Assembly: GCA_900555495.1 (NCBI GenBank)
Contig: USLD01000024.1
Location: 1 to 11,790 of the forward strand
Reading direction: 5' to 3'
From: an uncultured Slackia sp.
Lineage (GTDB): Bacteria; Actinomycetota; Coriobacteriia; Coriobacteriales; Eggerthellaceae
DNA: 11,790 bases
In this document: in pieces, positions 1-6,378 of the stretch
Numbering within the stretch: position 1 is the stretch's first letter
Layout: every line of letters starts with the position of its first letter
The notes under the pieces: model-generated
The model's database searches: none
What the model was told of the DNA's origin: nothing
What the model saw: the letters and a program-made list of their open reading frames with translations, nothing else
Translations under genes and position numbers: made by a program

Positions 1-327
1 CTGCATCACATACCCGATCGAAGACGCGCTTTCCAGCGGCGTGAAGCCGCGCACGGCTTCGCCGTCTTCCACAAGAGAACGGCCCGCCACGCGCACGGAC
101 CCGACGCGCATTCCCACGGGCGAAAGCTCGGGCTTCAGGCTGCGCAGCAACGTGGTCTTACCGCAGCCGGTCGAGCCCACGATCACGCAGAAATCGCCCT
201 CTTCCACCTGAAATCCCACGTCGCGCACGACCCATGCAGGCTCGTCGGCACCGGTCCGCGAACGGGACGGCCGCCCCTCCACAGGCGGATACGCGAAGGA
301 ATAGCCTTCTACCTCAATGAACGCCAC
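1..327 (-). CDS. ecfA: ECF transporter ATP-binding protein (EcfA/CbiO-type), 3' end outside window
   Basis: N-terminal 109 residues of an ABC ATPase that would energise the energy-coupling-factor transporter together with the preceding T component. Visible parts: an aromatic A-loop region (FAYP, residues 11-14), a complete Walker A P-loop GSTGCGKTT (residues 51-59), and a final Gln at residue 109 in the right place for the Q-loop. The Walker B and signature motifs lie beyond position 1. The start is GTG at 327-325, chosen because AAGGAG (minus strand of 336-341) sits 8 nt upstream. The gene overlaps the end of the T-component gene by 19 bp, which fits translational coupling. About 20 residues between the A-loop and the core strand (residues 15-34, rich in Pro/Arg/Gly) look like an insertion compared with typical members. 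The ABC family call is secure; the ECF assignment rests on the neighbour. Confidence 0.9.
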   Translation of the reverse strand, partial: MAFIEVEGYSFAYPPVEGRPSRSRTGADEPAWVVRDVGFQVEEGDFCVIVGSTGCGKTTLLRSLKPELSPVGMRVGSVRVAGRSLVEDGEAVRGFTPLESASSIGYVMQ

Positions 328-1175
328 TGCCACCACTCCTTCGCCTGCAGCACGATCGGGATCGTCAAAAACGCGGCATAGGCCGCATAGCCCGCCTGCA
401 TATGCAGCGGGGTCATCACGGGGTAGAACTCGTAGGCCGAACACGCGGCCGCGACCAGCCCCGCATTCAACGCAGCCAAGGCGACGATCAGCCCCGTCAG
501 CGCGGCATCGGTCGACCCGAAGCGATAGCGCTTGTACGTGGTGCGACGCGCTCCGCAGCCGTAGCCGCGGGCCCGCATGGCGTCGGTCCGGCCGATGCCG
601 TCCTCCATCCCCCACTCCATCAGCACCGATACGATGCGGAAGCGACCCTGCGCCACGTCTTGTTTCGTGATGGGGGCGGCAGCGCTCGCCGCGTCTTGCA
701 CCGCGGCCACCGAAGCCCCGCGCGAGACGAATTGCGGAACCAGGCGCAGTACCTGCGACGCCATGAGCGTCACCGTCGGCGCGATATTGCCCAGCAGCGC
801 GAGCGAATTCTCGCTGGTCATGCAGCGGGCATACGAAGCGAACCACAGAAAGACCGCCGCGAACATGCCGCCCGAGCACAGGCCGTAGACGACCGATTCG
901 ACATAGACGACCAGGCCGCCGACGTGAAAGAGTTCGGTCGAGCCCGACGCGGAGAACAGCGGGTTCGCGCAGGCCATGATCGCGCACATCGGCACGACCC
1001 ACGCCAGCGAGCGCGCGGTTTGACGGGCGCCGCGCAGCACGATCGACGCAGCGAGCGCGCCCGCGAGCGAAAGCGCCACGTACACGGGATGCATGGCGGC
1101 CATGGAAAGCAAGGCCGCGCTCACGATGAACGCGAACGCCACCGCGGGGTGGTAGGACGAAAACGCGTGATGCAT
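309..1175 (-). CDS. ecfT: ECF transporter transmembrane component T (EcfT/CbiQ family)
   Basis: 288-residue integral membrane protein, the coupling subunit that links the ECF ATPases to a substrate-binding S component. It shows several hydrophobic segments in the first 115 residues and two near the C-terminus (about 226-247 and 259-276). Between them is the cytoplasmic coupling region with the family's Ala-Arg-Gly motif (ARGYG, residues 202-206), followed by a basic stretch (RRTTYKRYRF). The N-terminus FSSYHPAVAF resembles the FxxxHPxVxF start of one EcfT subfamily. The ATG at 1175 is the only usable start, because an in-frame TGA lies 36 nt upstream. No good Shine-Dalgarno precedes it; the nearest purine run is about 18 nt away. 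It follows a DUF4430 gene after a 175-bp hairpin-rich spacer and overlaps the ATPase gene downstream. In this operon its cargo is probably a corrinoid, inferred from the riboswitch at the head of the operon. Confidence 0.9.
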   Translation of the reverse strand: MHHAFSSYHPAVAFAFIVSAALLSMAAMHPVYVALSLAGALAASIVLRGARQTARSLAWVVPMCAIMACANPLFSASGSTELFHVGGLVVYVESVVYGLCSGGMFAAVFLWFASYARCMTSENSLALLGNIAPTVTLMASQVLRLVPQFVSRGASVAAVQDAASAAAPITKQDVAQGRFRIVSVLMEWGMEDGIGRTDAMRARGYGCGARRTTYKRYRFGSTDAALTGLIVALAALNAGLVAAACSAYEFYPVMTPLHMQAGYAAYAAFLTIPIVLQAKEWWQWRSLR

Positions 1176-1247
1176 AAGAGGATGCGCATTCCCTTCTTTT
1201 TCTCGTCATCGAACGACCGCTCGGAGCAGGCGGCCGGCGATGCGCGC

Positions 1248-1299
1248 CATGGACCCCGTTTTCATCGGCGCATCGTCCGCGAAGAAAACGGGGTCCATG
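1248..1299. repeat. 16-bp perfect inverted repeat between DUF4430 and ecfT genes
   Basis: The arms CATGGACCCCGTTTTC (1248-1263) and its exact complement (1284-1299) flank a 20-nt loop. After a 2x2 internal loop, 4 to 5 more pairs are possible (1241-1245 with 1302-1306), giving a stem of about 20 bp. No U-tract follows on either strand, so it is not a classical intrinsic terminator. It could be an mRNA processing or stabilising hairpin, an attenuator that lowers transporter expression relative to the surface proteins, or a protein-binding palindrome. Confidence 0.75.
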
Positions 1300-1308
1300 A
1301 AGCGCGAA

Positions 1309-1342
1309 GCCGGCGGAGGACGGATGCCCGTCGTTCGCCGGC
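1309..1342. repeat. Second hairpin just downstream of the DUF4430 stop codon
   Basis: GCCGGCG (1309-1315) pairs with CGCCGGC (1336-1342). Inside it, GACGG (1319-1323) pairs with CCGTC (1328-1332) around a 4-nt loop. It starts 8 bp after the end of the DUF4430 gene in the direction of transcription and is followed on the minus strand by TTCGCGCTTC, not a run of T, so termination would be weak at best. Together with the neighbouring 16-bp inverted repeat it makes the spacer before ecfT highly structured. Confidence 0.6.
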
Positions 1343-1350
1343 TTTGAAAC

Positions 1351-2160
1351 TTAACCGTTCAACGAGGTGACGTAACGCCAAACGACGACATCGCCGTCCG
1401 AAAGGACATACGACCCGCATGATGCCGTGCCGTCGACGCCGTTGACGGAGTACTTCCAGCCGCTCTGGCTGCCGTGGTCGAACTCGGCAAGGCCGCCGAT
1501 GGCACGCACGTAGTTCGGGCCGCCGTTCGGCGTGGTCAGCCGGCACAGCGCGTCATAGACCGTGGACCCTTGGGGCAACGAGAACGAACCCGACCCGGAA
1601 ACGGGATTGCCGACGATCGAGGAATCCACCGTCACCGTCACATTCACCATACGCGCGGCGGAATCGCCATCCGCCGGGGACTGCGACTGCGGAGCCGGAG
1701 CCTGGCTCGTGGACGCAGGGGCCTGCTGGACGATCGCGACCGTCGCGGACTCGGACTGCTCGGCCGAATCCGACCGCACGCTCGCAGGCGCGGAATCACC
1801 GGGCGTTTCGTCGGCTTCGTGCGATGCATCGGACGCGTCTTCGTCGGGCGCTGCGGCATCCTCCTCGTCCGCCTCGACAACCGGCTCGACGACCGCAGGC
1901 TCCAGAGCCGTCGTTTCACCCCCGTCGGACGGTCCGCCGCCTGCAAGCGAGAAGGCGGAGATGCCGATCAAAAGCGCCGACAGCAGCGCGACGGCCCCGA
2001 TGCCGATGCGCTGGACGCGTGCGTTGCGCGAAGCGCCAGAGCCCTCGGCGGGCGGCATCGCGACGGTCTCGTCCGTAGACGAACCCACATTCAGCGCCGC
2101 CGCAGCAACGGAATCGCGCTCGGTCCGGGGCGCAAGCGGCTTGGTCTTGTCGTCTTCCAT
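1351..2160 (-). CDS. Membrane-anchored DUF4430 (transcobalamin-like C-terminal domain) protein
   Basis: 269-residue protein. From this start it has about 50 mostly polar cytoplasmic residues, one transmembrane segment (about 52-74), a long Asp/Glu/Ser/Ala/Pro-rich extracellular linker (about 78-167), and a C-terminal DUF4430 domain (about 170-269). The domain hallmarks are GSTVYDALCRL, SGWKYSVNG and, at the end, LSDGDVVVWRY. DUF4430 corresponds to the transcobalamin-like C-terminal domain family (InterPro IPR027954), which in animal B12 carriers covers the cobalamin. I chose ATG at 2160 because GGAAGG ends 7 nt upstream; an in-frame ATG at 2175 would add five residues but overlaps the previous gene. 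The gene starts 4 bp after the stop of the 862-residue protein, so the two are surely cotranscribed. The role is inferred: a second surface corrinoid-binding module with its anchor at the opposite end from its partner. Single-pass type II topology is likely; a cleaved signal is less likely because the N-terminal region is long. Confidence 0.85.
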   Translation of the reverse strand: MEDDKTKPLAPRTERDSVAAAALNVGSSTDETVAMPPAEGSGASRNARVQRIGIGAVALLSALLIGISAFSLAGGGPSDGGETTALEPAVVEPVVEADEEDAAAPDEDASDASHEADETPGDSAPASVRSDSAEQSESATVAIVQQAPASTSQAPAPQSQSPADGDSAARMVNVTVTVDSSIVGNPVSGSGSFSLPQGSTVYDALCRLTTPNGGPNYVRAIGGLAEFDHGSQSGWKYSVNGVDGTASCGSYVLSDGDVVVWRYVTSLNG

Positions 2161-2164
2161 GCGA

Positions 2165-4753
2165 CTACCTTCCATTCGCCTTGCGCACTTTCATGGCCCA
2201 CACGAGCGCGACCGCCAGACCGCACACGCCCACCGCCAGGCCGACGAACGGCCACCACGGCATCGAACCGCCCTGCATGGGCTGTTCGGCATCGGCTGCA
2301 TCGGCGGATGCCGCCGCAGGCTCGGCGGAACGCGGCTGCGCGGACGATTCGACGACGTCTTTCGCCGTCTCTTCGGACGCCGCAGACGCTGCTGCGGCTT
2401 CGGCCTTGGCGGGCGTTCCCGTCGCCGAAAGCACCGTCTTGCCGGCAAGCACCGTCTTCACGACGTTGGTGGGCGAAGATGCCGCGCCTTGGGAACCCGC
2501 AACGCCGCCCGGCTGCACGGTTTCGCCGGAAGCGTTGCCTGCGCCGCTATCGGAAGCCGTCCACTTGGCGAAAAGCCTCATGTCGCCCGCAGGGGGCGTC
2601 GCGAAATCCCATGGCTGCGTGCATGCCTCGTCGGCATGCCATCCCGCGAACGAGAAACCCTTGCGCGCAGGGTCGGCGGGACGCGTCAGGGCCTGGCCCT
2701 TCGCCACGTACGCCGTTTCGACCGCGCTGCCGCCGCAGGAATCGAACGTCACTTTCCACGAGTCGGCGGGCGCCAGCGAGAACAGCACGCCGGAATCGTT
2801 GGCGTAATACAGGTTGCCCTGGGCGTCGGCCACCACCGTGGAGGTGCAATACTGCTGATGCGCCTGGTCAGGCACGTAGATCTGCGTGACCGCATCGTCT
2901 TCCAGGCAATACGAGTACACGCCGCCCGGCTGGCCGTTGCACGTGAAGTACGCGTAGGTCTTGCCGCCCGTCGTGGACACGAGCGGAGAGCCCTGGGCCT
3001 TGCCGTAGCCGCCGCGCGCCGTGGAGACGACCTTCATAGAGGCCACGTCGATCGCCGAAACGGTGCCGTAGCCCTGCGCGTCGACGCCGCAGACGAACGC
3101 CATGTCCCCGGTTGCGGCAGGCGTCGACGTGGACTCGGCTGCGAATGCGACCGATGCCTTCAATGACAGCGAATCGCCCGTGCGCACGACCTTATGCAGG
3201 GTGCCGTTGTCGCGCGACACGACCAAGAACGCCGCGTCATCGCCGGGGATCGAAATCACGCCTGCGCGCACCGCGCCGCCGAGGCCTTTCACACGGGACA
3301 GCAGGGCGCCGGTCGCGCCGTCGATGAGCGAGACTGCGCCCGACTCGTCGCCGATCACGATATCGTCGCCTGAAGAAGCCGCACCCGCCCAGTAGTAGCC
3401 GGCGGCTTCGTCCGTCAACGCGGAATCGGACACCTTCGTCCACACCACACGACCGTCGCGCGCATCGACGCACACCAGGGCGCCTGCAACGGACAGGTCA
3501 TGCGATGCGCCCAAGCTGCCCGCCATGGTGAAGCCTGCGTAGATGTAGTCGCCGTTCGCCGTCAGGGTCGAAAGGGCCTGGTACTGATTGCCGGCGTGCG
3601 ACTCGAGCGCAGCGAGCGCGTCGCTGACCCACACGCATGCCAGCGTATCGGCCGTAAAGGCCGCGAGGCTTCCATCCTCGCGCGGAACCACCACGACGCC
3701 GTTCACGTATGCGGGACGGCAGAAGTAGCCCGCCTGCGCGCCGATCGAAGCCTGCGCGGTCTGAAGGCCAGTCTTCATATCGATGACGCGCAGGGTGCTG
3801 CCCGCCACCACGTACAGATTGCCGTTGACGATCAGCGGGTCGGAGCCGCTCCTGAGGCCTTCGCCGAACTCGTATACCCAGTTCAGCTGCGTGCCCGTCA
3901 TAGGCGTAGGAGCCTGCGTGACATTGCCGCCCTGCGTGGAGCCGCCGAACATGGGATGCTGCGCCTCGTAGTCGGGGCGCGGAGCGTTCGGGTCGACCAC
4001 GACGTCGTCGGCATCGGGAAGCTCGGCGCCATACGTGGTGTAGCACCAGCTCACCGCGTCGCCTTCCTCCAGCACGACGCCGCCGGCGCCCAGCTCGGAG
4101 GCCTTGCCGTTGACGAACATCTGCCAGTATTTGCCGGTGGCCTCGTCCCAGCCCAGCACGCGGCCGTCGAAGGGCGACGCGATCGTGTTGAGGAACCAGC
4201 CGTATGCGCCCGTGCCGTAGTCGGCCGCGATGCCGGCGGCAGCGAAGGCCGCCTCGGACAGGTCGGCCGCCGTGGCGCCCTTGTCGAGCGCATACGTGCC
4301 GGCCGCGGCCCAAGTCTGCGTGGCGCCCTCGGCATCGACGCCGATGACGGACATCGTCGCGGAAACCTTTTCGGCCTCGGCGCCCGAGACATCAGGCTGA
4401 GAAGACGGGGCCGTGTCAGCCGAGCTCTCAGGCTGGGGCGCGACGGACGCGAGGTCGCTTTCGGAAGACGGGGCCGAAGCGGCATCGTCGGCCTGCGGAA
4501 CCGCAGGCTCGACCGGCAGAGCACCTTGCTCGGCTTCATCGGATGCGGGCGCTTCGCCGTCGGATTCCGAATCGGTCTCGTTGCCGGAATCGAGCGCGAT
4601 AGCCGGCTCGGCAGCAGAATCGCCGTCGGTTTCGGCGACCGCGTATGTCGGAGTGAGAGATGCGACCAGGACGAGCGAGAGCAGCGCTGCGAATACCTTC
4701 TGCAGCATGCTCGCGTTTTTCTCCTGAATCGCGCGAACGATGGTTCCGTGCAT
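2165..4753 (-). CDS. Surface protein: DUF4430 domain, PQQ-like beta-propeller, InlB-type repeat, C-terminal membrane anchor
   Basis: 862 residues. Residues 1-40 form a signal peptide (hydrophobic core about 20-33, likely cleavage after AVA). Residues 41-127 are an acidic Ser/Ala/Pro/Asp linker. Residues 130-243 match DUF4430, the transcobalamin-like C-terminal domain: LDKGATAADL, GWFLNTI, KYWQMFVNGK, LEEGDAVSWCYTTYG. Residues about 290-662 hold about eight beta-propeller repeats of the PQQ/WD-like type (for example VCVDARDGRVVWTK and VSLIDGATGALLSR). Residues 668-731 form one Listeria-Bacteroides repeat (Flg_new/InlB B-repeat: VTFDSCGG, GFSFAGWHADEACTQPWDF, LFAKW). A low-complexity stalk follows, then a transmembrane helix (about 834-855) with basic tail KVRKANGR; there is no LPXTG motif. 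ATG at 4753 has AAGG 7 nt upstream; the internal Met16 is a weaker alternative. The protein is the first gene after a cobalamin riboswitch, which points to binding of corrinoids outside the cell. Function is inferred; the domain layout is directly visible. Confidence 0.88.
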   Translation of the reverse strand: MHGTIVRAIQEKNASMLQKVFAALLSLVLVASLTPTYAVAETDGDSAAEPAIALDSGNETDSESDGEAPASDEAEQGALPVEPAVPQADDAASAPSSESDLASVAPQPESSADTAPSSQPDVSGAEAEKVSATMSVIGVDAEGATQTWAAAGTYALDKGATAADLSEAAFAAAGIAADYGTGAYGWFLNTIASPFDGRVLGWDEATGKYWQMFVNGKASELGAGGVVLEEGDAVSWCYTTYGAELPDADDVVVDPNAPRPDYEAQHPMFGGSTQGGNVTQAPTPMTGTQLNWVYEFGEGLRSGSDPLIVNGNLYVVAGSTLRVIDMKTGLQTAQASIGAQAGYFCRPAYVNGVVVVPREDGSLAAFTADTLACVWVSDALAALESHAGNQYQALSTLTANGDYIYAGFTMAGSLGASHDLSVAGALVCVDARDGRVVWTKVSDSALTDEAAGYYWAGAASSGDDIVIGDESGAVSLIDGATGALLSRVKGLGGAVRAGVISIPGDDAAFLVVSRDNGTLHKVVRTGDSLSLKASVAFAAESTSTPAATGDMAFVCGVDAQGYGTVSAIDVASMKVVSTARGGYGKAQGSPLVSTTGGKTYAYFTCNGQPGGVYSYCLEDDAVTQIYVPDQAHQQYCTSTVVADAQGNLYYANDSGVLFSLAPADSWKVTFDSCGGSAVETAYVAKGQALTRPADPARKGFSFAGWHADEACTQPWDFATPPAGDMRLFAKWTASDSGAGNASGETVQPGGVAGSQGAASSPTNVVKTVLAGKTVLSATGTPAKAEAAAASAASEETAKDVVESSAQPRSAEPAAASADAADAEQPMQGGSMPWWPFVGLAVGVCGLAVALVWAMKVRKANGR

Positions 4754-4784
4754 ACGAACACCTTTCTTTCCAGGGCCTCAAGAC

Positions 4785-4923
4785 GACGGGTATTCCGACT
4801 TATCGCGATGCACGGGCCCTTCGAAGCCCGAGCATACGAATCACGGTTACTGGCATAGCCGAGGGCTTCCACCTCGATTTCCCCGGAAGGACTCGCCTTC
4901 CTGCGCTAGCGCGCGCATCCGTC
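4785..4923 (-). promoter_or_regulatory. Cobalamin riboswitch (B12 aptamer) upstream of the DUF4430/propeller operon
   Basis: On the minus strand the expected parts occur in order. P1 closes with GACGG (4923-4919) and CCGTC (4789-4785). GGGGAA (4884-4879) precedes a P5-like hairpin with 5-bp stem CGAGG/CCTCG and 7-nt loop TGGAAGC (4876-4860), matching the conserved TGNRAAN-type L5. GCCAGTAACCGTGA (4854-4841) resembles the CCGCCACTGTGA junction. A P7-like stem-loop follows (4835-4808). The 3' B12 box AGTCGGAATACCCGTC (4800-4785) resembles AGYCMGGAGACCTGCC and the E. coli btuB version AGCCCGAAGACCTGCC. At about 139 nt it is compact. Only 31 nt separate it from the ATG and they hold no U-tract terminator, so translational control of the first gene (RBS AAAGG) is more likely than termination. 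Identified by eye, not by a covariance model. Confidence 0.82.
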
Positions 4924-4947
4924 ACGGCCATTGTGCAATTCGGCGCC

Positions 4948-4956
4948 ATTGTATCA
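4948..4956 (-). promoter_or_regulatory. Extended -10 promoter for the riboswitch-led operon
   Basis: The minus strand reads TGATACAAT, an extended -10 element (TGn plus TACAAT). No convincing -35 lies 17 bp upstream, as expected for extended -10 promoters. Transcription would begin near 4940, about 17-20 nt before the P1 stem of the riboswitch, so the position fits. Confidence 0.5.
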
Positions 4957-5095
4957 TCGCTTGCACCCACCTGGAGAAACGTAGTCAAGAAGCCGCCCTT
5001 TTCCCACGATGCCGCGAACATGCCCCTACGGTCTCGGTGGACGACAAACGATAAACTTGCACGCTGGACGCAGTTCGAACGACGAAAGGAATCGC

Positions 5096-5518
5096 ATGTA
5101 CAACGCAAAGCAGGTCATCGTGGTCAGGCGCGACCTGAAGATGCGCAAAGGGAAAATCGCGGCCCAATCGGGACACGCGTGCGTCGAGGCCGTTCTGATG
5201 GCGCTCGCGAAAGAAGACCGCCTCTCCGACGTGCGCGTCGAAGACGGCTGGGTGCAGCTGGCGGACACGGGTCGCGACGCAACGCCGCTTTCCGAATGGT
5301 TCGCCCGCGGCGTCGCCAAGATCTGCGTCTATGTCGATTCGGAAGAAGCCCTGCTCGACCTGGCGAAACAAGGCGAAGACGCCGGGTTCTGCGTGGCGCT
5401 GATCCAAGACGCGGGACACACCGAGTTCCACGGCGAGCCCACCTACACCTGCCTGGCGTTCGAGCCGCTCTACCCCGAGCAGATCGACCCGATCACGGGC
5501 GAACTGCCGCTGTACTAG
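5096..5518 (+). CDS. pth2: Peptidyl-tRNA hydrolase, PTH2 (archaeal/eukaryal) type
   Basis: 140-residue cytoplasmic enzyme expected to hydrolyse the ester bond of peptidyl-tRNAs released by stalled ribosomes, recycling the tRNA. PTH2 hallmarks are visible: KQVIVVRRDLKMRKGKIAAQ (residues 5-24, with the conserved Lys20 and AAQ), His27 in SGHA, SEWFARGVAKICVYV (66-80), IQDAGHTE (103-110) and the C-terminal TCLAFEP...ITGELPLY. It is about 20 residues longer than minimal PTH2 proteins, the extra lying around residues 41-63. The start at 5096 is preceded by AAAGGA 5 nt upstream and followed directly by conserved sequence; longer upstream readings are not family-like. It is divergent from the B12 operon and convergent with the metallophosphoesterase gene. 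No promoter was clear in 4957-5083. PTH2 is structurally unrelated to the common bacterial Pth. Whether this genome also has the latter cannot be told here. Confidence 0.93.
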   Translation: MYNAKQVIVVRRDLKMRKGKIAAQSGHACVEAVLMALAKEDRLSDVRVEDGWVQLADTGRDATPLSEWFARGVAKICVYVDSEEALLDLAKQGEDAGFCVALIQDAGHTEFHGEPTYTCLAFEPLYPEQIDPITGELPLY

Positions 5519-5532
5519 AAAGCCGGGCTCGC

Positions 5533-5574
5533 AGGTCCTTCGCCCTGCCGCTGGCGACGAGACGCACAGGACCT
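5533..5574. terminator. Possible weak bidirectional terminator between convergent genes
   Basis: AGGTCCT (5533-5539) pairs with AGGACCT (5568-5574), and inside it CGCC (5541-5544) pairs with GGCG (5553-5556). It lies between the stop of pth2 and the stop of the convergent metallophosphoesterase gene, overlapping the latter by two bases. No U-tract follows on either strand, so efficiency is doubtful; the call rests mostly on location. Confidence 0.3.
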
Positions 5575-6307
5575 ACGTATCCTGCGCGCGATAGACGTAT
5601 CGCAGGCGATCTCCCGCATCATCGGACATGATTTCGACCACGTCCTCGAAAATCGCCACCTGACGCTCGTCGATGGCACGATCCTCGTGGTAATGCCCGA
5701 AAAACCACCGACGATAATCCAGCTTGCGCTCGACGTCTCCGAGAAACAGCGTCAGCTCGTCGTTTTCGTACGTCGGATTCAGCCGATGCTGCGCCGTGCT
5801 GGCGGCGCAGTGAGTCAGCACGTAATCGACCCTCCACCCGCGCGCATCGAGGGCCGCCCAGGCGGCAGCGCGTTCTTCGGGCGAAGGGATTTCCTGAGGC
5901 CACCAGCTTATATGCGGCGTACGACGGGCCTTGTCGACCGAGCGGGCGCCTCCCATGCAGAAAAACGAGCGCCCTGCGATGTCGAACACCTGGCCACGCA
6001 TCAAATGAAACACCGAATCGTTGACACGATGCACCGTGCCGCCATGCCACCGTTCGACATCCATGGCCTCGAGCATGTCGAAATTCTCGTGGTTGCCGTC
6101 CACGAAAAGCGTGGTGAACGGCTTTTTATCGAGCCAGCGCAGCCAATAGGAGTATTTCGATCGGTCGGCCCACACCAAACCGAAGTCTCCGCATACCACC
6201 AGGTAGTCGTCCTTGTCGAGCTCACGGCCGACTGGAAACGTCTTATTGAGCCTGCCGATCTCGCTTGCGCCATGCGTGTCGCCCGTGATGAAGATTCGAT
6301 TCGCCAC
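5573..6307 (-). CDS. Calcineurin-like metallophosphoesterase
   Basis: 244-residue cytoplasmic protein with the full metal-binding set of the calcineurin-like phosphoesterase fold: GDTHG (Asp10, His12), CGDFG (Asp41), DGNHEN (Asn72, His73), THCAAS (His166) and GHYHED (His205, His207). Two divalent metals would activate water to cleave a phosphoester. The substrate (protein phosphate, nucleotide or nucleic acid) cannot be read from the sequence. The start is GTG at 6307-6305, supported by AAAGGA 7 nt upstream and by the conserved RIFITGDTHG beginning right after it. The frame stays open for 65 more codons upstream, but that part is Arg-rich, runs into mntP and does not resemble the family. It lies 71 bp downstream of mntP on the same strand. 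It could be in one transcript with mntP, which would be reasonable for a metal-dependent enzyme, but that link is only positional. Confidence 0.9.
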   Translation of the reverse strand: MANRIFITGDTHGASEIGRLNKTFPVGRELDKDDYLVVCGDFGLVWADRSKYSYWLRWLDKKPFTTLFVDGNHENFDMLEAMDVERWHGGTVHRVNDSVFHLMRGQVFDIAGRSFFCMGGARSVDKARRTPHISWWPQEIPSPEERAAAWAALDARGWRVDYVLTHCAASTAQHRLNPTYENDELTLFLGDVERKLDYRRWFFGHYHEDRAIDERQVAIFEDVVEIMSDDAGDRLRYVYRAQDT

Positions 6308-6330
6308 GACGAAATCCTTTCCTGCGGCGC

Positions 6331-6354
6331 CGAACGGACGCACCCCGCCGTTCG
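6331..6354. repeat. 7-bp hairpin in the mntP-metallophosphoesterase spacer
   Basis: CGAACGG (6331-6337) and CCGTTCG (6348-6354) are separated by 10 nt. It sits in the 71-bp spacer, ending 11 bp upstream of the downstream gene's Shine-Dalgarno site. No U-tract follows on the minus strand, so it is not a standard terminator. It may be an attenuator, a processing site or chance in GC-rich DNA. Confidence 0.45.
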
Positions 6355-6378
6355 CCCGTCGCCACGGCTGCGGACGTT

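Noticed and set aside
1207..1299. Minus-strand small ORF of 30 codons starting MDPVFFADDAPMK within the hairpin spacer
   Set aside because: No Shine-Dalgarno, and its start and an internal Met fall in the two arms of the inverted repeat, so the reading is better explained by the palindrome.
402..1370. Long plus-strand open frame (322 codons) opposite ecfT and its spacer
   Set aside because: Arg/His-rich translation without domains, typical of the antisense of a GC-rich gene; the opposite strand encodes a clear EcfT.
1474..4858. Plus-strand open frames of 452-534 codons opposite the two DUF4430 genes
   Set aside because: They shadow well-supported proteins in codon-biased DNA, with low-complexity Arg/Gly or Ser/Ala products and no convincing RBS.
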